Shown here in pieces: positions 47,736-58,495 of a DNA stretch of 64,000 nt (the first letter of the stretch is position 1; every line of letters begins with the position of its first letter). The stretch spans positions 124,001-188,000 of the forward strand of contig MU385880.1 of NCBI GenBank assembly GCA_022497145.1, written 5' to 3'. Both the position numbers and the translations under genes were made by a program. The stretch comes from Rostrohypoxylon terebratum. Lineage: Eukaryota; Ascomycota; Sordariomycetes; Xylariales; Hypoxylaceae. A model generated the notes under the pieces. It searched no databases and was not told where the DNA came from. It was given only the letters and a program-made list of their open reading frames with translations.

Positions 47736-48280
47736 TGCTAGGTAAGGTATACTGCAGACTGCTGCATACACTAGTAATACCTACTACTGCTCAATGCTCA
47801 TCGATTGAGTAGTAGTAGTACCTACTTAAGAGCATGGGTGCAAGGAAGTGCTGCGAGGATTAACATCATAATACCCATGATACCAACCGGTCGAGTCCGT
47901 ATTGGCAATTCCGATTATCCGTACCACAACATCGGATTTAGATGTACACTCCATGTCATTCATGATTGCCGCATGGTTCACGTAATTCGTCATGGCTTTG
48001 GCCCATGCCTATGCCCATACTACGCACCTAGTACCCATGCCCATGTGTGCTAGCGAACCTCACAGAAACTCGGTCGTAGCCTCAGCCTCTACACGAGGAA
48101 CGAACTCAGGACTTCCAATAAAACCTTAAAGCACTCCGGTTCTGAGACATCCTAACGATTAACAACAAAAGCTTGCATAGTCTAGTCTACCCAGTCCACG
48201 GGCGCGCTTACCCTACGCTGACTCCTGAGACCAGTCATATTCCGGCACTAAAGCACGCATACTTTCTTTCTTTCTGCATA

Positions 48281-48340
48281 CCTAGTACCTACCTGCAGTA
48301 CCAGAGTACTAGCTGGAGGTGTACTAGGTTACTAGGTACA
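48281..48340. repeat. Cluster of CTAGTACC / ACTAGGTAC elements
   Basis: CCTAGTACCTACC, GAGTACTAGC, GTACTAGGTT and ACTAGGTAC occur within 60 bp, in both orientations. Confidence 0.65.
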
Positions 48341-48754
48341 TATTCCTCGGCATATTCCTGCTGCATCAGAGGAAGTTGGGAAGGATATCCGCTAGATTCA
48401 GAATAATTCCAGGCTCCGAATTGTCGCCTACATTTTTTTTTCTTAACTGCAACTTGCCGCCCTACCCGTGCCTCCTCTCCTACATTTTCTTTACCGACTT
48501 TATCTTGCTGGAGATCGAATCTTGGAAAAATCGCAACAGCAACAAACAATAATATCGGCTTCTCTTCTCCTGAAGAAACGTCGCTGACCGGCAACACGGC
48601 ACTAGATCTTATTTAAATTAGACCCGATTTTCCATCGTCTTGGAATTGTTCAAGCGCGCGGTTGATCGCTCGCCAAGGATTTTTCACAACAGAAGAGCCG
48701 ATCCTGGTATTTTTCTTGGCATTTGGGCGCTAGGACAAGCCTTAGCTGGGATTT

Positions 48755-48838
48755 TTCAGCGATTGTTCAGCGATTTTCCAGCGATCTTCAGCGCCCGCTT
48801 CTAGCTATTCTAGCTATTCTAGCTGTTTTAGCTGTTCC
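48755..48838. repeat. Two adjacent imperfect repeats: TTCAGCGAT and CTATTCTAG
   Basis: TTCAGCGAT occurs at 48755 and 48766, then with small changes at 48776 and 48786. It is followed from about 48800 by CTATTCTAG-type units that degrade to CTGTTTTAG. They lie 610-690 bp upstream of the next ATG. Confidence 0.75.
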
Positions 48839-49135
48839 AGGTGAGCAACCGCCTTTTCTTCGCTCTAGTTTCGCTCTCAACAACGATCGCCATTCGTCAG
48901 CTGGGGCGCAGCCAGGCAACCTGTTAACTTGTTAACCTGTCAACTGCGGGAACAAAGCCGCCCACAATCTTCAGTCTCGTCAAGTGATGATACCCAATTG
49001 TATTGCAAGTTGAGGCAATTCGCTTGTTAAAACTGGCCTATTAGAATATGACTTGTTCATGACACAGTTCATAACCTCGCCGTGTTTTCCGAGTGGAAGA
49101 TACCAGGGGGTAGAAACACCATTGGCGACAATTGA

Positions 49136-49155
49136 CCCATCACCCATCACCCATC
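49136..49155. repeat. Tandem repeat (CCCATCA)3
   Basis: Three copies of CCCATCA-type units, the last ending CCCATCT, upstream of the 49449 gene. Confidence 0.75.
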
Positions 49156-49448
49156 TACATAATATTAAAGAACTGAATCTGGATCTTTTTTTTTTTTTTT
49201 TCTGTCTTCGTCATTCAATTCGACAAGTCTCTTCTAACCCTGCTTCAACTCTCATATTCTCAATATTCGATCATCAATATTCTTGTGAAAGATCCTAGTC
49301 TTCTCTGCGTCACAAATCTAGGCCTCATTAAGGTGGCCGTGTAGCACTAAGCCACAGTTGATTTGCCGTCTTGCCGTCTTACACCATACGCTCGGATATA
49401 AGACCTCGTTCTGCCGTTTTCAAAGCTAAGAAGAAATAGTTTACCACC

Positions 49449-49922
49449 ATGTCCAACAAAAGTGGTAGTCGGCCTGCGCGCCGTGACTATGACACTGGCT
49501 TCCCGGATGCATTCGCGGAATACACCACATCTCTACGCCATCCGGATGCCAACGTCAGCCCCGGAGCCTGTATCTCGGCGGAGGATATTGACCCGTCGAA
49601 AACATTGCATCGGTCACGTAGATCGTTCCTGACAAGGCACAAGCGCACCACCATCCACGGCAGAATATCTAACGGTCCAGATTCGAAGCGTGCGAGCCGC
49701 TCGACCTTGATACTATCCACAATCGACAGCGCTGTCGATGTAGGCGAACTGAAACATACGGATACAAATGGTAGCTTAGGGAATTCCTCGAAGGATAGTT
49801 CCGATAGCACCCACGGGGATCGCTGCTCTCTATCACTCACCGCATCAAATGATGACGATTTCACTGACGATTCTCGGCAACGGATTAAGCTCTTCCGGAA
49901 ATGGCGCAGCTCGAAGGATTGA
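49449..49922 (+). CDS. Hypothetical small hydrophilic protein
   Basis: Single exon, 157 residues; the ATG has a good ACCACCATG context. Not recognised. It is Ser/Asp/Arg-rich and probably disordered, with basic patches (RRSFLTRHKR) in the middle and an acidic Ser/Asp stretch (NDDDFTDDS) before a basic end (RQRIKLFRKWRSS). No signal peptide, membrane segment or cysteine pattern. Coding status rests on the open frame, start context and a sensible leader upstream; conservation could not be tested. A 234-codon frame on the opposite strand overlaps it and looks less protein-like. Confidence 0.55.
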   Translation: MSNKSGSRPARRDYDTGFPDAFAEYTTSLRHPDANVSPGACISAEDIDPSKTLHRSRRSFLTRHKRTTIHGRISNGPDSKRASRSTLILSTIDSAVDVGELKHTDTNGSLGNSSKDSSDSTHGDRCSLSLTASNDDDFTDDSRQRIKLFRKWRSSKD

Positions 49923-50804
49923 TACATTCTGGACAAAGCCAATCGGTGATCTAGACTTTCGTTGAGCAGTGAACAGAAGCTGCCACCTAAAACATAACTA
50001 CAGGGGAGTACCGGTGCTTGTGAACCTACATTTGGGTATTCGTTTCGAGATTGCTTTTTTCTCTTTTGTTTCAGCATGGAGTCTGGCTTAGCATGGAAGC
50101 ATGGGTTATCGGCGAAACAGTCGGGGAAAAAAGAATTTGATGGGGAGGCACCTATCAACACAGTCGTTAGAAACCTCGGGATGGTAGACACCTACCAAAT
50201 GACTCAATCAACGCCCTTTGTTATGACAGAATAGCCTCTTTAGAGGATATTAATACATAAACATATTTAATCATTCTATTGGTTATCGCTCTCTGTGTGT
50301 ATCTTATTCTTGCCAGCTTACCCTTTCGACAACACATGATATATTGTCACTCTATTACTTGTGCGGATTGGGGATTGATAGAGTTCTTAATTTTAGTGGC
50401 ATATAAAGGGGTTGGGTGGCTGGAAGGTAGTTTACCTGTGTAACTTGCACATCCATCCAGCCACCTTACCTCAGGTACATAGTCAATTGACGTGTTAGCT
50501 CATTTTTCATCGAGAGTTTCCTCCTGTTCTATAAGATAGGGGCTTGGTGGGATTGAGTCACCACGGCGCGGATCGAACGAACAAGGTCGAATAGGAGATT
50601 TCTTGCCTCTCAATATTCAACGCCTCGGGTTGGTGTGGGCAGTTGAGAAGACTACAGCGTTGTTCGCGATTGCCGAAGATATACCTAGGTCCTAAGTACC
50701 CAAGTAGCAAAATCAACAAAGTATGTCTCAGCCGAAAATCAAGCCACCGCGATTCACAGTCTGGCTCTAATGAATCAGGTTTATTGGAGTAGGTAGGTAA
50801 ACGC
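49923..50804. other. Convergent 3' regions
   Basis: No supported gene. A CCTAGGTCCTAAGTACC element, related to those at 9.66 and 47.7 kb, lies at about 50684-50700. Confidence 0.5.
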
Positions 50805-51250
50805 CTAGACAAGAAAGCCACCGTTGTTCTCCATGGATTCCTTCCAGCTCTGCCTGTCCAATCGGGAGAACTCCTTTACACCCTCGATATCGTCAGCTCC
50901 GAAGTTGCCATACAGATGTGGGCAGCCCTCGACCTCCCACGTTGTCGCCGAGTGGAACTTGGGGGCAAAGCGGATTTTAAGGACCCAGATCGTCGTGGCC
51001 TCCGTGAAAAATAGATCTGATGTTAAGGGGATCTGGCTTCATGTTAGTAATATGAGGTTTGTAAAAAGTGTAGTGCTTAATAGGTGTTGTCTGCTGTCTG
51101 CTCGTGGGCTCTTACCTGTGTACCGGTACTTAAGTGGACGAACCCATCTTTCTGATCGAGCTCCGACAGAGGATACTGGGACGGTATCGGCGCAGGAGGT
51201 GCTGAAGGCACGATCTTATATACAAATTCTGGTAAAGGTGAAGGAGCCAT
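50805..51250 (-). CDS. DUF952 domain protein
   Basis: Exons 51250-51116 and 51032-50805 encode 120 residues, a full-length DUF952 domain. The 83-nt intron has GTAAGA, an ACTAAC branch site and a CCAG acceptor. Conserved blocks are VYKIVP at the start, LDQKDGFVHLSTGTQ just before the intron, and, after it, IPLTSDLFFTEATT, WVLKIRF and CPHLYGNFG. The family fold is related to ADP-ribosyltransferase-like domains, and its cellular function is unknown. An in-frame ATG seven codons upstream (51271) is possible, but MAPSPLPEFVYKI matches family starts better. Confidence 0.88.
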
Positions 51251-52298
51251 CGCTGTTACGTATATGTTCAATAATGTAAGTGGCGAATGGTAGAAGTAGG
51301 TAGTAGGTGTAAGATGAGAAACTACAAGTGGTTGAGGTACTTAATAATTAATTGATCACGTCAAATGTGGTGGGCAGCTGCCAACCTTCATGACAGCTGG
51401 CACTTCCCTAGAATCAGGAGTTGTTGGTAAAACCTCTTCATTGCCATTCTGATTGACAACCTTAGAATGTGGAAAACGTCGAAAGGTTGGTTAGGCAGAT
51501 ATTAAATCTTCAACGTCTATTTATACATAATGCGAATCGCTATTATCCCGCCTGTTTCTTCAATCTTTTGAGGTCGTGATCTAATGATGCTTACTACGCA
51601 ATAGTCCCTACTATGGGCGTACGTAACGTTTGAACACTCGATGGTCAGATAACCTATATGTATTTCATACCGATATCTTGCTGTCGTAAGGCGTACTTGC
51701 TACCAGCAGTGTGGTAATGAGCAATCCTTCGCCATGTTACATACAACCTTACCGTCTCGTGTTTTCGTGGCTTCTACTTACCTCAAACGTATCTAGATTG
51801 CAGATCCTCAAGCCTCACTACGCTAGTGATCAAAATGTCACGTACTAGGTAATCGATCGGACGCCCGTACGCTTTCTTAATTTCCACTGGAGATATGCCT
51901 TCCTGGGCTGAAAGTTCTACTGCATCTATGATTGGTTTTCTGATGCTGACGGTGTTCATGTCTCGATAGTAGGCCTAAAGTCCTAGCTCCCGTTAATGAT
52001 ATCTTTTGATCAAGACTAGTATTCCTAGAGAGGATTTCGACTTGGCGCCCCGTTGGTGAGAGTGGTAATTATTAAGTACCTCATGGCAGTAAGCGTGCGG
52101 TGTGCCACAAATCTGTAAGGTGAAAGGAGGATGTGCTATTGAAGAACGTGGTCCTCTCGTTATCTATTATGAACCCCCAGACAGTTCATTTAGCACTTGA
52201 ATCCGTGTTGCCATCTTTCTTCATCATTGCACAACACCGAATCGTGACGCCTAGCATTTGCGATATAGACGTGTTTGATACCAAGTCTATTTCGTAAC
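51251..52298. other. Divergent intergenic region
   Basis: About 1 kb with no supported gene; holds both promoters. Confidence 0.5.
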
Positions 52299-53209
52299 AT
52301 GAAGCGGTCCGTAGATTTGGCCGTCATTTATTTAATGACAAATTTGATCATTGGGGGATTAGCGGTGACAAGCGAATATCAAGCGTGCTTTAGGATTGAC
52401 GGAGCAGCTTTGGAGGCTAGTTTTAGATGCGACAATGGCACTGCGGGCCACTCGAGTTGTTGTATGGCAGGACAGGTTTGCTGGTCCAACGGAGTCTGTC
52501 ATGGCAAAACCCATGGTGTAGACGATTGGCTCCGCATAGGTTGTACCGACTACTCCTGGCGCGACACAGCCTGCTTTGATGTCTGTCCATGGTGTAAGTG
52601 CCGCTTCTATAGCTTCGTACGAGCGACATCGAACTAACATCGGCATTAGCCGTAGGCGGGACTGGAATTGGGGTCAGAGCTTGCGGCGGCATCGATAAAA
52701 GCAACCGGTATTGCTGCGACGATGGATCGACTGGTGATGGATCATTTGCATGTTGCAATAACGACACCCAAATATTCGAATACAATAACATAACGACCTT
52801 GCCCACGATAATCGCTACGATACCGCTTGATGGCGCGACGTCGACATCGTCCTCGATCATCCAGTCGACAAGAAATATATCGACATCGACCCAAACTACG
52901 ACTGTTGTTGTTACAAATTCAGCAGCTAGTGCGAATTCTGGCGGCTCATTTACTGTTGCAGTGGGCGTGGGCCTCGGGGTGGGGTTACCCGCAGTAGCAG
53001 CCATCCTCTCAGGAGCTGGATTGATGATCTGGCGCTCAAGACGGAACCAGCCAAACGCGGAACAAAGTCCACAGTATGATCCTCCGGATTCTCCAGGGGC
53101 TCCTTCATTCAGTAATACGTCGAAACTGCCCAGTGTTCGAGGACAGTCCGTTGCGATTATCCCTCAAGAACTATCATTAGGCCATGATGCTAGGGAGCTC
53201 CCTGGTTAG
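52299..53209 (+). CDS. Cys-rich single-pass surface protein (Mid2/WSC-like architecture)
   Basis: Exons 52299-52593 and 52650-53209 give 284 residues; the short intron has GTAAGT, a CTAAC branch site and a TTAG acceptor. The signal sequence (LAVIYLMTNLIIGGLAV) is followed by a Cys-rich ectodomain with about a dozen cysteines. These include CC pairs in SSCCMAG, RYCCDDG and ACCNND. A Ser/Thr-rich stalk follows, then one Gly/Val-rich transmembrane helix (VAVGVGLGVGLPAVAAILSG), RSRR as stop-transfer, and a 60-residue cytosolic Pro/Ser tail. This plan is common in fungal cell-surface sensors and in fast-evolving secreted-type proteins. No named family could be assigned. Several N-glycosylation sites are present. 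Confidence 0.75.
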
Positions 53210-53733
53210 CTGACAGGCTGGGATGGGTATATGGAATTTAGTTAATGCACAAGATCGCGAATTTCGTCAAACCTGAAGAGGTGGACTATGGACTATGCAA
53301 AATTTCCAAGCATGGTGTGGTGATATTAGACAAGATGTAATTTGTGATGAATGTATTCATAATTAGAGACATTTTAGGATCGTATGGCCTAGGAATGCTG
53401 ATGGTCGTATGTCCTGATGATTAAGGATATGAGGTGTGAAGAAAATGATGTTGAGGAGATTGATCTTTCGCTGTTTTGATCTGATTCGAACGGGAATACA
53501 TAATACATACATATCGGTCATAAGTCAATAAGTCTACATATGATAAATTGAGATATCCCAGTATATTCATCTAACCTAGTGTATTGTACATAACTCCCAG
53601 CCTGAGTGGGTAAACCCTAAGTGGGGCTGTAGGTCCAGGAATACTGCCGTGGCTGACCGCTCACAGGCTTTGCTCAATGTCCATAAATACCGACCCTTCC
53701 CCCCAAATTTTTAAACCTCTTTTCTTTTCCTCT
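53210..53733. other. Intergenic, upstream of the U2 snRNA
   Basis: No coding gene. A TATA-like ATAAATA at 53683-53689, about 46-52 bp before the U2 5' end, may be its promoter element. Confidence 0.5.
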
Positions 53734-53926
53734 TCAGCTCTCTTTGCCTTTTGGCTTAGATCAAGTGTAGTATCTGTTCTTTTCAGTTTAATCTCTGAAA
53801 GAGTTCTACTTGAACTCAATCGTGATTATTCTAATTTTTGCACCTAGGGAGCGCATCCTCTGGGCTTGCCCATGATCGCTCTCACCGTGTCCCTGGTATT
53901 ACACTGCCTCCAGGTGATGCGAATCT
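53734..53926 (+). ncRNA. U2: U2 spliceosomal snRNA
   Basis: The 5' part is almost identical to other U2 RNAs: CTCTTTGCCTTTTGGCTTAG, then ATCAAGTGTAGTATCTGTTC, then TTTTCAGTTTAAT. The branch-site pairing element GTAGTA is at 53767-53772, inside GTGTAGTA. Stem-loop IIa is TTTCAG/CTGAAA at 53781-53800. A Sm site, AATTTTTG, is at 53833-53840. Stem-loop III folds as GAGCG..ATC..TGGGC-TT-GCCCA..GAT..CGCTC (about 53850-53882). Stem-loop IV is CCTGG/CCAGG with the usual loop TATTACACTGCCT (53892-53914). U2 RNA pairs with the intron branch site; the CTAAC-type branch sites of this window fit its GTAGTA. The exact 5' and 3' ends are estimated to within a few bases. It would be missed by protein-based annotation. 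Confidence 0.95.
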
Positions 53927-54331
53927 CTATTTTTCATTGTGATCACTAGTTCACCTAGTGTTACGAAGAAGAATACTATATTAAATCGACCAAATTAGAT
54001 TCATTAGAGCAGTAATAGAATGTATTTAAATAACAATCAATAACTTAGCTACCAAACTATGAAATGTCACCTCAACACTTACCGACAGAATCAGTCCTAC
54101 GAATTTGCGTATGAATACCTAATAGCACCTTTAAGGCTACTACTAGGTACTTACAAGGTGCATGTGCGTTGGTCAACAAAAATTTAGGCAGGAATTACTG
54201 GACCTGGCGCTGTAACTGAGGTCGATATTGCATTGGATGCCCCTCCCTGCTAAACTTTGTTTTCTTTTCATGTTTTTTTTTCAGGTTTCAGGCCAGTAAC
54301 CACAAACTTATCCTAATTGATTCCCCCCAAG
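53927..54331. other. Intergenic between U2 and translin
   Basis: No supported gene; T-rich tract at about 54271-54281 just before the translin start. Confidence 0.5.
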
Positions 54332-55258
54332 ATGGCTAGTGAAGGTGCCTCGGGTTCGATCGACCCGTCTATCATTGCATATCTCAAGGCACACGGCGAG
54401 GAGGAGCTCGAGGTTGGCGACAAGCTCCATCATATTGTCGCAGGGCTCAATCGCCACACATCGACCTGCCAGGGCTTTCTCAGCCGCATCCATTCCACAC
54501 CTAGCTCTAGATGTACGGGCAATATAGCAAACCAAAATTCAAATTCTAGGCATAGCTAATTCCTATCATCGTAGTACCCCCTCTCTTGGAGCAAGTAGAA
54601 AATGATGGTATCAAGCCGGAGATCCAAAGCATCAAAGAACTAGCCCAGTTCACGTCCGAATTCCCCTACTACAAGTATATACCCTATATACCCTGTTTCG
54701 TACCTTATCCCCCCATTTCGCTGTTCGGGTAGCTAACGGAAGGTAAAGGTACAATTCGAAATGGTCTCGTAGTGTCCAAAATGTCGTGGCTACTATCTTG
54801 CTGACCGGGTGGCTGGGCGGCTTGGGAACCGAGGCTCGTCCTGGCGAGCTCGGCCGCCTCCTATCATTGGAAGAGGTCGGTCATATCCTTGAAGGTACGA
54901 CTATTCTACTCGCTCGATCGAATGTCTCGCTAAATACTTATTTCAAGTGCCCGTAAATCTCAAGGATAGAGATGCGTTTCATGTCACCGTCGAGGAATAC
55001 ATCCTAGCCTTAACAGATATCACGGAGGAGCTTAGTCGCTTGGCAATGAATTCCGTGACCATGGGTGATATTGATCTGACTGTTCGAATCAGCAGTTTCA
55101 TCAAGGATCTGTTTGCCGGATTTCAGCTACTCAACTTGAAGAATGACGTTGTCCGAAGAAGAGTCGACTCTGTTAAATACCATGTTAAAAAGGTCGAGGA
55201 TGTCATCTACGATCTATCTCTTCGCAACCTCATTCCTAAAAGAGAGGCCAACTCGTAA
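54332..55258 (+). CDS. TSN: Translin
   Basis: Four exons (54332-54512, 54575-54674, 54749-54894, 54948-55258) encode 245 residues; all joints keep frame. After a divergent N-terminus come YYKYNSKWSRSVQNVVAT, ILLTGWLGGLGTEARPG, LKDRDAFHVTVEEYILALTD, EELSRLAMNSVTMGD and FIKDLFAGFQLLNLKNDVVRRR. Then comes VDSVKYHVKKVEDVIYDLSLR. All are diagnostic of translin. The protein is all-helical, forms octamers and binds RNA/DNA; with TRAX it makes the C3PO ribonuclease, which acts on tRNA fragments and in RNA silencing (Neurospora, animals). Budding yeast lacks it. TRAX is not in this window. Confidence 0.95.
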
Positions 55259-56034
55259 TTTACCACTAAACAGACACAATTTTGCACACAGATATCCTAA
55301 TTTGCTGAGTGTGTGGTTATGATACGGAAGGCTGCATAAGACCATAGGTGGACACCCGGTTGTACAGCGATACAAATACGTGTAAGAGATCAGGGAATAA
55401 ATCCACGAATCAATTCATTGAAACAAATTAATTTTCAAATCGTTTATGTGTAGGTATATAGGTACCTACGTAAGTACTGATGTAGATTGCCTCCTTTTGC
55501 TTCTTGCCGGTGTGCAGGCGTACATTGTAGATACTTGGGTACATGAAGGTATGTACCAAGATCAGAATTGGAAATTCACACCTGTACATATGCAAGTATT
55601 TGCGGACTTATACGTGTGTATATCGAAAATATTAAAGTACCTTGGTATATATGGATGCTTATGAGGCTTTTCATAGCCTGGAAATGGTAAAAGTACTAGG
55701 TATACCAAAAAAATCTTTTTTTTTTTTCAGAAAGAGCAATATGCAGAATTTATCAATGTATCTAAGTGTTTTTTTTTTCCCAAGGTACACAAGGTACACG
55801 CGCGCTTGCGCCTGCACTTGAAGCAATATTGCCTATGCACGTGACCAGGTGTCAGGTGGCACGTGCAGGCAGACTACAAGCGTGAATTATATCGTCAATA
55901 AACTGAGTTCAGTGTTAATTTCACCGTCGACTTTCCTTAATCTTTAAATTGGACTTCTCAACGACGCACTCACTTATTCATCGACCGACGCCTCTCACTA
56001 TCGGCGATTCATCGCCTCATCGCCTGTGAAAAGA
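55259..56034. other. Intergenic between translin and GPI11
   Basis: No supported gene. T-runs at about 55716 and 55769 and a duplicated CAAGGTACA at about 55782-55798. Confidence 0.5.
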
Positions 56035-56853
56035 ATGGCCCTATTAGACCCAGTTACCATGTCATCACCAATTGGGAAAGCAAGGACTGGTGAAGCCTCT
56101 AAATCTAAAGATGGAGAGACTCCCACGCAGGCTGTTCGGACTATAGCCTCGCCCCTAGCCCAAGTCGTGAGGCATGCTTATCCGGTGCTGCTTCTATCCC
56201 TATTCATCCTGAGGTTTGATGCTCTGGTAGCAGACCCAGTCACTGCTATGTCGAGCTCCCTCCCCGTCGTCGTCGCCATGCAGATTGGTTACGTAGTCAC
56301 GTGCTTGCCGCCGGCCGGCTCCCAGACTACAAAGCCGGCCAAGAAGCTCCGGCCCGGAGAGAAGAAGAAGCCCGGATCGGAGAGCGCAGGGCCGAATATT
56401 GCCGTTGTTTGTCTTTATCCCTTATTCCAATTGCTGAGCAGTAGCTAATGGTCTCGGTAGACGATTATTGTTGCTCTCATACTGTCGGGCATTGCGACCC
56501 TGGCGTTATATGCCATTCTGATTCTATTTGGGGCCCCCTTTTTGACCCATGTGCCTCACACGTTTCTCTGTTCAACGCACATGGCTGCTTTGGGACTTTT
56601 TCCGTTATTCTACACTCGTGGTGTGTCGAGCAAGGACTGGCTTGAAGTCTTAAGTGTGCGGGCCCCTTTCGACGAAGCATTCGGAGGTCTGACGGGTGCT
56701 TGCCTAGGAGCTTGGCTTGGTGCCGTCCCTATTCCCCTGGATTGGGATCGTGAGTGGCAGAAGTGGCCTGTGACGATACTTTGTGGAGTTTATTCCGGTT
56801 ACCTGGCTGGCAAGGTCCTTGGTGGTACTTTGGCATTTGGCAAGAGGTTCTAA
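56035..56853 (+). CDS. GPI11: GPI-anchor biosynthesis protein Pig-F
   Basis: Exons 56035-56406 and 56461-56853 encode 254 residues. The intron donor is GTTTGT, with a GTAGCTAATG branch region and a GGTAG acceptor. Six or so hydrophobic segments are visible, including YPVLLLSLFILRF, IIVALILSGIATLALYAILI and WPVTILCGVYSGYLAGKVLGG. A basic loop (KPAKKLRPGEKKKPG) separates the second and third. The C-terminal motif FDEAFGGLTGACLGAWLGAVPIPLDWDREWQKWP is typical of PIG-F. In the ER it partners the ethanolamine-phosphate transferases that finish the GPI anchor. The frame is open to 56026, but the first ATG is 56035. Confidence 0.93.
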
Positions 56854-58495
56854 TCACACTTGCCTGAGATACTTCAACGTACTTCTTGATCGACCGCTGC
56901 CTAGCTAGGCGGGAAAGTGATCCCCCTCTTCAGGTCACGATCCCACATCGGTATTTATTTTACATTTCTAGGTGTGGGCAAGGAAATCCCCGTTCATCGC
57001 GGGTCACTCTGTAATCAGCCAGCAGCAGTCTCAAATTCTGGAAATTATTTAAACCCATACGCAATTCTTCCCCAAACCATCCTTCTTACAACAACATTCT
57101 CTCCAACCTGAAACGTGACTTACTCTACCCAACTCCCCTTCACATCACAAAACTGACGCATTCCGCAGTTTCTGGTGTGTTGCACGTTCTACCAAACACA
57201 TTCCTTTAATTCATCTTCTGCTCTTCACGTTCATTACCACATTCATATACCACACACTTCCATCTTCTTCATCCCGCTCACTGTTGTGGCCTCTCGAACT
57301 TGCAGAGGCATCACAGCTTATCCCATACCCGTACACTTTTGTCCCACTTTGGACATATCCTTGTGAATTCCTCAATTCGTGGTTTTTCACGCATACACAC
57401 TTCTTTTCTTCTACAAACCTATCTCCTCGAATTCTCGAGCTTGATAATTCGTAGATCATTCCTTACATCTTCTCTCCTTCTATTACCTCCAGTCTGCTTC
57501 ATCAAGTCTCTCTTTAACATCCAACACCTTTACACTCAAACCATACCTCTACTTGGTATCTACAAATACCTGATCAAATCAAACCGATTTCGAGGTAAAT
57601 TACTAGGTACGTTTGAATTTTCTTAGACACGGCTCTTATTTTTTCACGCCTTTTTTTCTTTTTTCTCAATCCATCCTCTTCACCATATTTTCTTCTTCCC
57701 ATCAACACGCAAAAACAATCCCATTCACCTACTTCCATCACTTTCTCAAACTCATCCTGAAGCTATTAACGCTCTTGATCTTTGACTCTCCTCTCTGTTT
57801 TTTCCCTACCCAACGCATTTCATCATACCTGTCTGCGTTGCCATCACAGACTTCGCAATTTCATCACGTGTAAGATCATTTTTCTATCTGTATAACATCA
57901 CCATCTTGCCTTCTCCTCCTCACCATCATCGCTCGGGACCGGGGGCTTTCATCATCTGTCAATCTTGTTTTCCTTCTTCGATCATCACCTGTCCTCCAAC
58001 TTTCACCTAAAATCACCTAGTACGGATTGATGGTGCTTATTTTTTATTTTTTTTCATATTGTTATTTTTGTCGACGTTTGGTCATGTTCTGGACGATCCT
58101 TGTCTTGAATGTCGTCAAATCAATTCCATATTCTTGTACTACCCCTTCTCCTATCTTTCATAACTTACTACTCTATCAACACCTCCAACCCCTATCCCCT
58201 ACCCCACCAAAAGGTTTGAAGGTGATATCAATCCATCCATTCCTGTATTTTCTTTACTGCTAGTCATTATGTGTTGCCTACACATATGCCATAGCTATGG
58301 ACATTTTGAGGTCCTTCCTTTTCTAAATCTTATCCCACGATTCATATGTCCTCAATCACAACCATCCCATCATCATGTTGGCATATGAATCAAACCGAAA
58401 TCTTTCAATAGTCATTGCTCTTTACTTAAGCTTGAGCTTTTCGCTCATACGAGATGTTCCCAGCTAACTGGTCCATGTATAATTAGCCGACTATC
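56854..58495 (+). other. Long pyrimidine-rich leader/promoter of the Q/N-rich protein gene
   Basis: Roughly 57.0-58.4 kb is strongly biased to C and T on the plus strand, with many CTTC, CATC and TTTTT runs. No conserved ORF is seen; many short ATG frames would act as upstream ORFs if transcribed. This looks like a regulatory leader of over 1 kb for the gene at 58496. The left 150 bp are the GPI11 3' UTR. Confidence 0.5.

Larger units (their letters stand above)
43467..49448. other. 6 kb gene-poor region beside the terpene synthase
   Basis: No supported gene on either strand. A 112-codon minus-strand frame at 44406-44744 is the best coding-like piece but has no recognised motif. The rest holds CTAGG-type palindromes (47713-47735, about 48281-48340), short tandem repeats and, from 48.6 kb, the likely promoter/leader of the next gene with a T-17 run near 49185. 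Dense CpA/TpG conversion of a transposon is not obvious by eye. Confidence 0.4.

Noticed and set aside
43467..49448. RIP-degraded transposon
   Set aside because: No terminal repeats, no transposase or reverse transcriptase fragments, and no strong TpA excess apparent by eye; a computed RIP index would be needed.
49487..50191. 234-codon minus-strand frame over the 49449 gene
   Set aside because: The plus-strand frame has the better start context; the minus-strand product has no motif. Not fully excluded.
53600..53640. Telomerase RNA template (CCCTAA at about 53617)
   Set aside because: Only one telomeric unit, not the one and a half needed for a template, and no supporting structure seen.
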